A stretch of DNA of 64,000 bases. It comes from Streptomyces sp. 2131.1 (GTDB taxonomy: Bacteria > Actinomycetota > Actinomycetes > Streptomycetales > Streptomycetaceae). Both the position numbers and the translations under genes were made by a program. The DNA is taken from the NCBI RefSeq assembly GCF_900105515.1, contig NZ_FNSY01000001.1, positions 2,852,001-2,916,000 on the forward strand. Direction: 5' to 3'. Positions 61,118 through 64,000 of this stretch are shown here, one piece after another. Each line of letters starts with the position of its first letter. Positions within the stretch are counted from its first letter, which is position 1. The notes under the pieces were generated by a model. It had not been told where the DNA came from. It did no database searches and saw only the letters and a program-made list of their open reading frames with translations.

Positions 61118-63645
61118 GCCCGCACCTCCGGTGTGACGTCGGGAGTACCGGCAGCGGCGGCGCCGATCCGGACCGGGCCGCCGGGGCGGGCCCCGGTCGC
61201 TGCCGGCACGCCCCGCCCGGCCGAGTTCAGCGGCACCCAGACCACGCGGTCCGGCATGTCGGTGACCCGGAGCGGGAGTTCGACGCTGCCGGCCGGGCCG
61301 GACACCGCCAGCAGGTCGCCGTCCTTGACCCCGGTCTCCGCGGCCGTGGCGGCCGAGAGCCGTGCCACCGCCTCGTGCCGGGTCCCGGCGAGCGCGGTGT
61401 CGCCCTCCTGGAGGCGGCCCAGGTCGAGCAGCATCCGGTGGCCGGCGAGGATCGCCTCGCCGTCGCCGGGCCGGGGCAGCGGCTGCGCGGAGACGCGTGG
61501 TTCGTCCGCGTACCCGCCCTGCCAGCCGCCGAGCCGGTCCAGCTCGCGGCGGACGGCCTTCAGGTCCGGCAGCGCGAAGTGACTGATCCGATCAGCGCCT
61601 CCGGCGCGAGCCATGGCGTCGGCCAGCATGTGCAGGACGCGCGCGTCGCCCGGGGCGAGGTTGCGGGTCATCTGGTCGGGCTTCAGCGCGGCCTCGAACA
61701 TCCGCGCCCGGCCCTCCCAGTTGAGGAAGGTCCCGGACTTCTCGGCGACCGCGGCCACCGGGAACACCACGTCGGCGCGGTCGGTGACCTCGCTCGGGCG
61801 CAGCTCGAAGGAGACCAGGAAACCGACCCGGTTCAGGGCCTCCAGGGCCCGCGCCGGGTCCGGCAGGTCCTCGGTGCCGACGCCGGCGACGACCAGCGCG
61901 CCCAGCTCACCGGTGGCCGCGGCCTCGATGATCTGGCCGGTGTCGCGGCCGAAGCGGGCCGGGAGTTCGGCGACGCCCCACGCGGCGGCGACCTCGTCCC
62001 GGGCGCGCGGGTCGGTGGCCGGGCGTCCGCCGGGCAGCAGCGACGGGAGCGCGCCCGCCTCCACCGCACCGCGCTCGCCCGCCCGGCGCGGGATCCACAC
62101 CAGCCGGGCCCCGGTCGCGGTCGCGGCCCGGGCCGCGGCGGTCAGCCCGCCGGGCACCCCGGCCAGCCGCTCGCCGACCACGATCAGCGCGCCCTCACCG
62201 CGCAGCGCCTCGGCCGCGACGGCGCCCTCGCCCTCCAGGCCGACCCCGCCCGCGATGGCGTCCAGCCACTCGGTCTCGGTGCCGGGTGCGGCGGGAAGCA
62301 GCACGCCGCCCGCCTTCACCAGGCCCCGGGTGGCGTGCGAGGCGATGGAGAAGGTGCGCTGGCCGTTCTTGCGGTGGGCCTTGCGCAGCCGCAGGAAGAC
62401 GCCGGGGGCCTCCTCCTCCGACTCGAACCCGGCCAGCAGCACGGCCGGCGCCTTCTCCAGCGAGGTGTACGTGACACCGGACCCGTCCAGGTCCTTGCCG
62501 CGCCCGGCGACGCGCGAGGCCAGGAAGTCGGCCTCCTCGCCGCTGTGGACGCGGGCCCGGAAGTCGATGTCGTTGGTGTTCAGGGCGACCCGGGCGAACT
62601 TGCTGTACGCGTACGCGTCCTCGACGGTCAGCCGGCCGCCGGTGAGGACACCCGTGCGGCCGCGCGCCGCGGACAGGCCCTCGGCCGCGGCGGCCAGCGC
62701 CTCCGGCCAGCTCGCCGGCTCCAGCTCACCCGACTCGCCCCGCACCAGCGGGGTGGTGAGCCGGTCGCGCTGCTGGGCGTAGCGGAAGCCGAAGCGGCCC
62801 TTGTCGCAGAGCCATTCCTCGTTGACCTCGGGGTCGTTGGCCGCGAGGCGGCGCATGACCTTGCCGCGCCGGTGGTCGGTGCGGGTGGCGCAGCCACCGG
62901 CGCAGTGCTCGCACACCGATGGCGTCGACACCAGGTCGAAGGGGCGGGAGCGGAATCGGTACGCCGCCGAGGTCAGCGCCCCGACCGGGCAGATCTGGAT
63001 GGTGTTGCCGGAGAAGTACGACTGGAAGGGGTCGCCCTCGCCGGTGCCGACCTGCTGGAGCGCGCCGCGCTCGATCAGCTCGATCATCGGGTCGCCGGCC
63101 ACCTGGTTGGAGAACCGGGTGCAGCGCGCGCAGAGCACGCACCGCTCACGGTCCAGCAGCACCTGGGTGGAGATCGGCACGGGCTTCTCGTACGTGCGCT
63201 TCTTCCCGTCGAAGCGGGAGTCGGCGTCGCCGTGCGACATCGCCTGGTTCTGCAGCGGGCACTCGCCGCCCTTGTCGCAGACCGGGCAGTCCAGCGGGTG
63301 GTTGATGAGCAGCAGCTCCATCACGCCGCGCTGCGCCTTGTCGGCGACCGGCGAGGTGATCTGCGACTTGACGACCATGCCGTCGGTGCAGGTGATGGTG
63401 CAGGACGCCATCGGCTTGCGCTGGCCCTCGACCTCGACGATGCACTGGCGGCAGGCGCCGGCCGGGTCGAGGAGGGGGTGGTCGCAGAAGCGCGGGATCT
63501 CGATGCCGAGGAGTTCGGCGGCGCGGATGACCAGGGTGCCCTTGGGCACGCTGATCTCGATGCCGTCGATGGTCAGCGTGACGAGGTCCTCGGGCGGGAT
63601 CGCCGCTTCGCCGCCCCCGGAGGGCGCACTCGTGGTGACTGTCAT
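61114..63645 (-). CDS. nuoG: NADH-quinone oxidoreductase subunit G
   Basis: 843 residues from the ATG at 63645, overlapping the nuoF stop (ATGA). The N-terminal 2Fe-2S ferredoxin domain has [15 protein letters not shown] plus a further Cys (N1b). The HxxxC-type N5 region is [18 protein letters not shown], and N4 is [13 protein letters not shown]...[16 protein letters not shown]...[12 protein letters not shown] adds the N7-type four-cysteine site of the molybdopterin-like domain. That domain fills the remainder and is less conserved, as usual. Confidence 0.95.
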   Translation of the reverse strand: MTVTTSAPSGGGEAAIPPEDLVTLTIDGIEISVPKGTLVIRAAELLGIEIPRFCDHPLLDPAGACRQCIVEVEGQRKPMASCTITCTDGMVVKSQITSPVADKAQRGVMELLLINHPLDCPVCDKGGECPLQNQAMSHGDADSRFDGKKRTYEKPVPISTQVLLDRERCVLCARCTRFSNQVAGDPMIELIERGALQQVGTGEGDPFQSYFSGNTIQICPVGALTSAAYRFRSRPFDLVSTPSVCEHCAGGCATRTDHRRGKVMRRLAANDPEVNEEWLCDKGRFGFRYAQQRDRLTTPLVRGESGELEPASWPEALAAAAEGLSAARGRTGVLTGGRLTVEDAYAYSKFARVALNTNDIDFRARVHSGEEADFLASRVAGRGKDLDGSGVTYTSLEKAPAVLLAGFESEEEAPGVFLRLRKAHRKNGQRTFSIASHATRGLVKAGGVLLPAAPGTETEWLDAIAGGVGLEGEGAVAAEALRGEGALIVVGERLAGVPGGLTAAARAATATGARLVWIPRRAGERGAVEAGALPSLLPGGRPATDPRARDEVAAAWGVAELPARFGRDTGQIIEAAATGELGALVVAGVGTEDLPDPARALEALNRVGFLVSFELRPSEVTDRADVVFPVAAVAEKSGTFLNWEGRARMFEAALKPDQMTRNLAPGDARVLHMLADAMARAGGADRISHFALPDLKAVRRELDRLGGWQGGYADEPRVSAQPLPRPGDGEAILAGHRMLLDLGRLQEGDTALAGTRHEAVARLSAATAAETGVKDGDLLAVSGPAGSVELPLRVTDMPDRVVWVPLNSAGRGVPAATGARPGGPVRIGAAAAGTPDVTPEVRA

Positions 63646-64000
63646 GCGTTCACCCCCTGGTGAGCGTTCTTGTCGTCGGCCCAGAGGGTCGATTTGGCGG
63701 GATCGAAGGGGCAGCCCTTGCCGGTGATGTGCTGCTCGTACTCCTCGCGGAAGTACTTCAGCGAGGAGAAGATCGGCGAGGCGGCGCCGTCGCCGAGGGC
63801 GCAGAACGACTTGCCGTTGATGTTGTCGGCGATGTCGTTGAGCTTGTCCAGGTCGGACATCTGGCCCTTGCCCGCCTCGATGTCGCGCAGCAGCTGGACG
63901 AGCCAGTAGGTGCCCTCGCGGCAGGGGGTGCACTTGCCGCAGGACTCGTGCGCGTAGAACTCGGTCCAGCGGGTGACGGCCCGGACCACGCAGGTCGTCT
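63642..64000 (-). CDS. nuoF: NADH-quinone oxidoreductase subunit F, C-terminal part (window edge)
   Basis: Only the last 119 codons are present; the frame is open to base 64000, so the start lies to the right. [20 protein letters not shown] and [12 protein letters not shown] bind the N3 4Fe-4S cluster that accepts electrons from FMN. The stop overlaps the nuoG start (ATGA). The NADH/FMN-binding half is outside the window. Confidence 0.95.
   Translation of the reverse strand, partial: TTCVVRAVTRWTEFYAHESCGKCTPCREGTYWLVQLLRDIEAGKGQMSDLDKLNDIADNINGKSFCALGDGAASPIFSSLKYFREEYEQHITGKGCPFDPAKSTLWADDKNAHQGVNA

Overview
The window is chromosomal DNA from a high-GC actinomycete, almost certainly a Streptomyces. 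The evidence is strong GC bias at third codon positions, frequent GTG starts (plus one TTG), AGGAGG-type ribosome sites, some starts without one, a tRNA with no encoded CCA, and Streptomyces-type gene families (XRE/DUF397 pair, tandem sensor kinases, two complex I loci). The gene order main nuo - recQ - ABC exporter/polyprenyl synthase - kor - second nuo - htpX agrees with my recollection of Streptomyces chromosomes, which I could not check here.

Left end (1-6.4 kb): a 5'-truncated cytosine-deaminase-like protein with apparently degenerate active-site positions, an NAD(P)-binding protein, tRNA-Tyr, YajQ, an overlapping alkylation-repair pair (ogt, alkB), then leftward small membrane proteins, htpX and mscL. 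From 6.5 to 16.4 kb lies a leftward ten-gene complex I-like operon (nuoA2-B2-C2-H2-I2-J2-K2-L2-M2-N2). It has no nuoD and no NADH module (nuoE, F, G), and several of its subunits carry low-complexity tails. Divergent from it are two tandem sensor kinases and one LuxR-type response regulator (16.6-20.1 kb), then korAB (20.4-23.4 kb), a 2-oxoacid:ferredoxin oxidoreductase. These neighbours suggest a ferredoxin-fed, proton-pumping variant of complex I.

The middle (23.5-43.1 kb) holds mostly single or paired genes: quinone and flavin oxidoreductases, RarD, a VOC protein, a lipoprotein, an XRE/DUF397 locus, a MarR gene divergent from a quinone reductase, a HAD phosphatase, a TetR regulator, an ABC exporter next to a LolA-like protein, a polyprenyl diphosphate synthase, a peptide symporter with a CocE/PepX-type hydrolase, and fumarylacetoacetase.

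From 43.3 to 50.1 kb is the most unusual locus: a GntR regulator, a 75-residue AprB-like double 4Fe-4S ferredoxin, an SsuA-like binding protein with a NosL-like tail, its permease and ATPase, and an AprA/fumarate-reductase-type flavoprotein with about nine C-terminal HEAT repeats. It looks like an uptake system wired to a cytoplasmic flavoprotein/iron-sulfur redox pair of unknown substrate.

The right end has an internally deleted Uma2 relic, recQ, a 22-bp perfect-stem terminator, and the leftward main complex I operon from nuoN back to nuoF, cut by the window edge. Several perfect in-frame tandem duplications (8 x 15 bp in nuoI2, 2 x 27 bp in nuoC2, 2 x 33 bp in the Uma2 relic) and a REP-like element translated within nuoC2 show slippage and repeat insertion in coding DNA.
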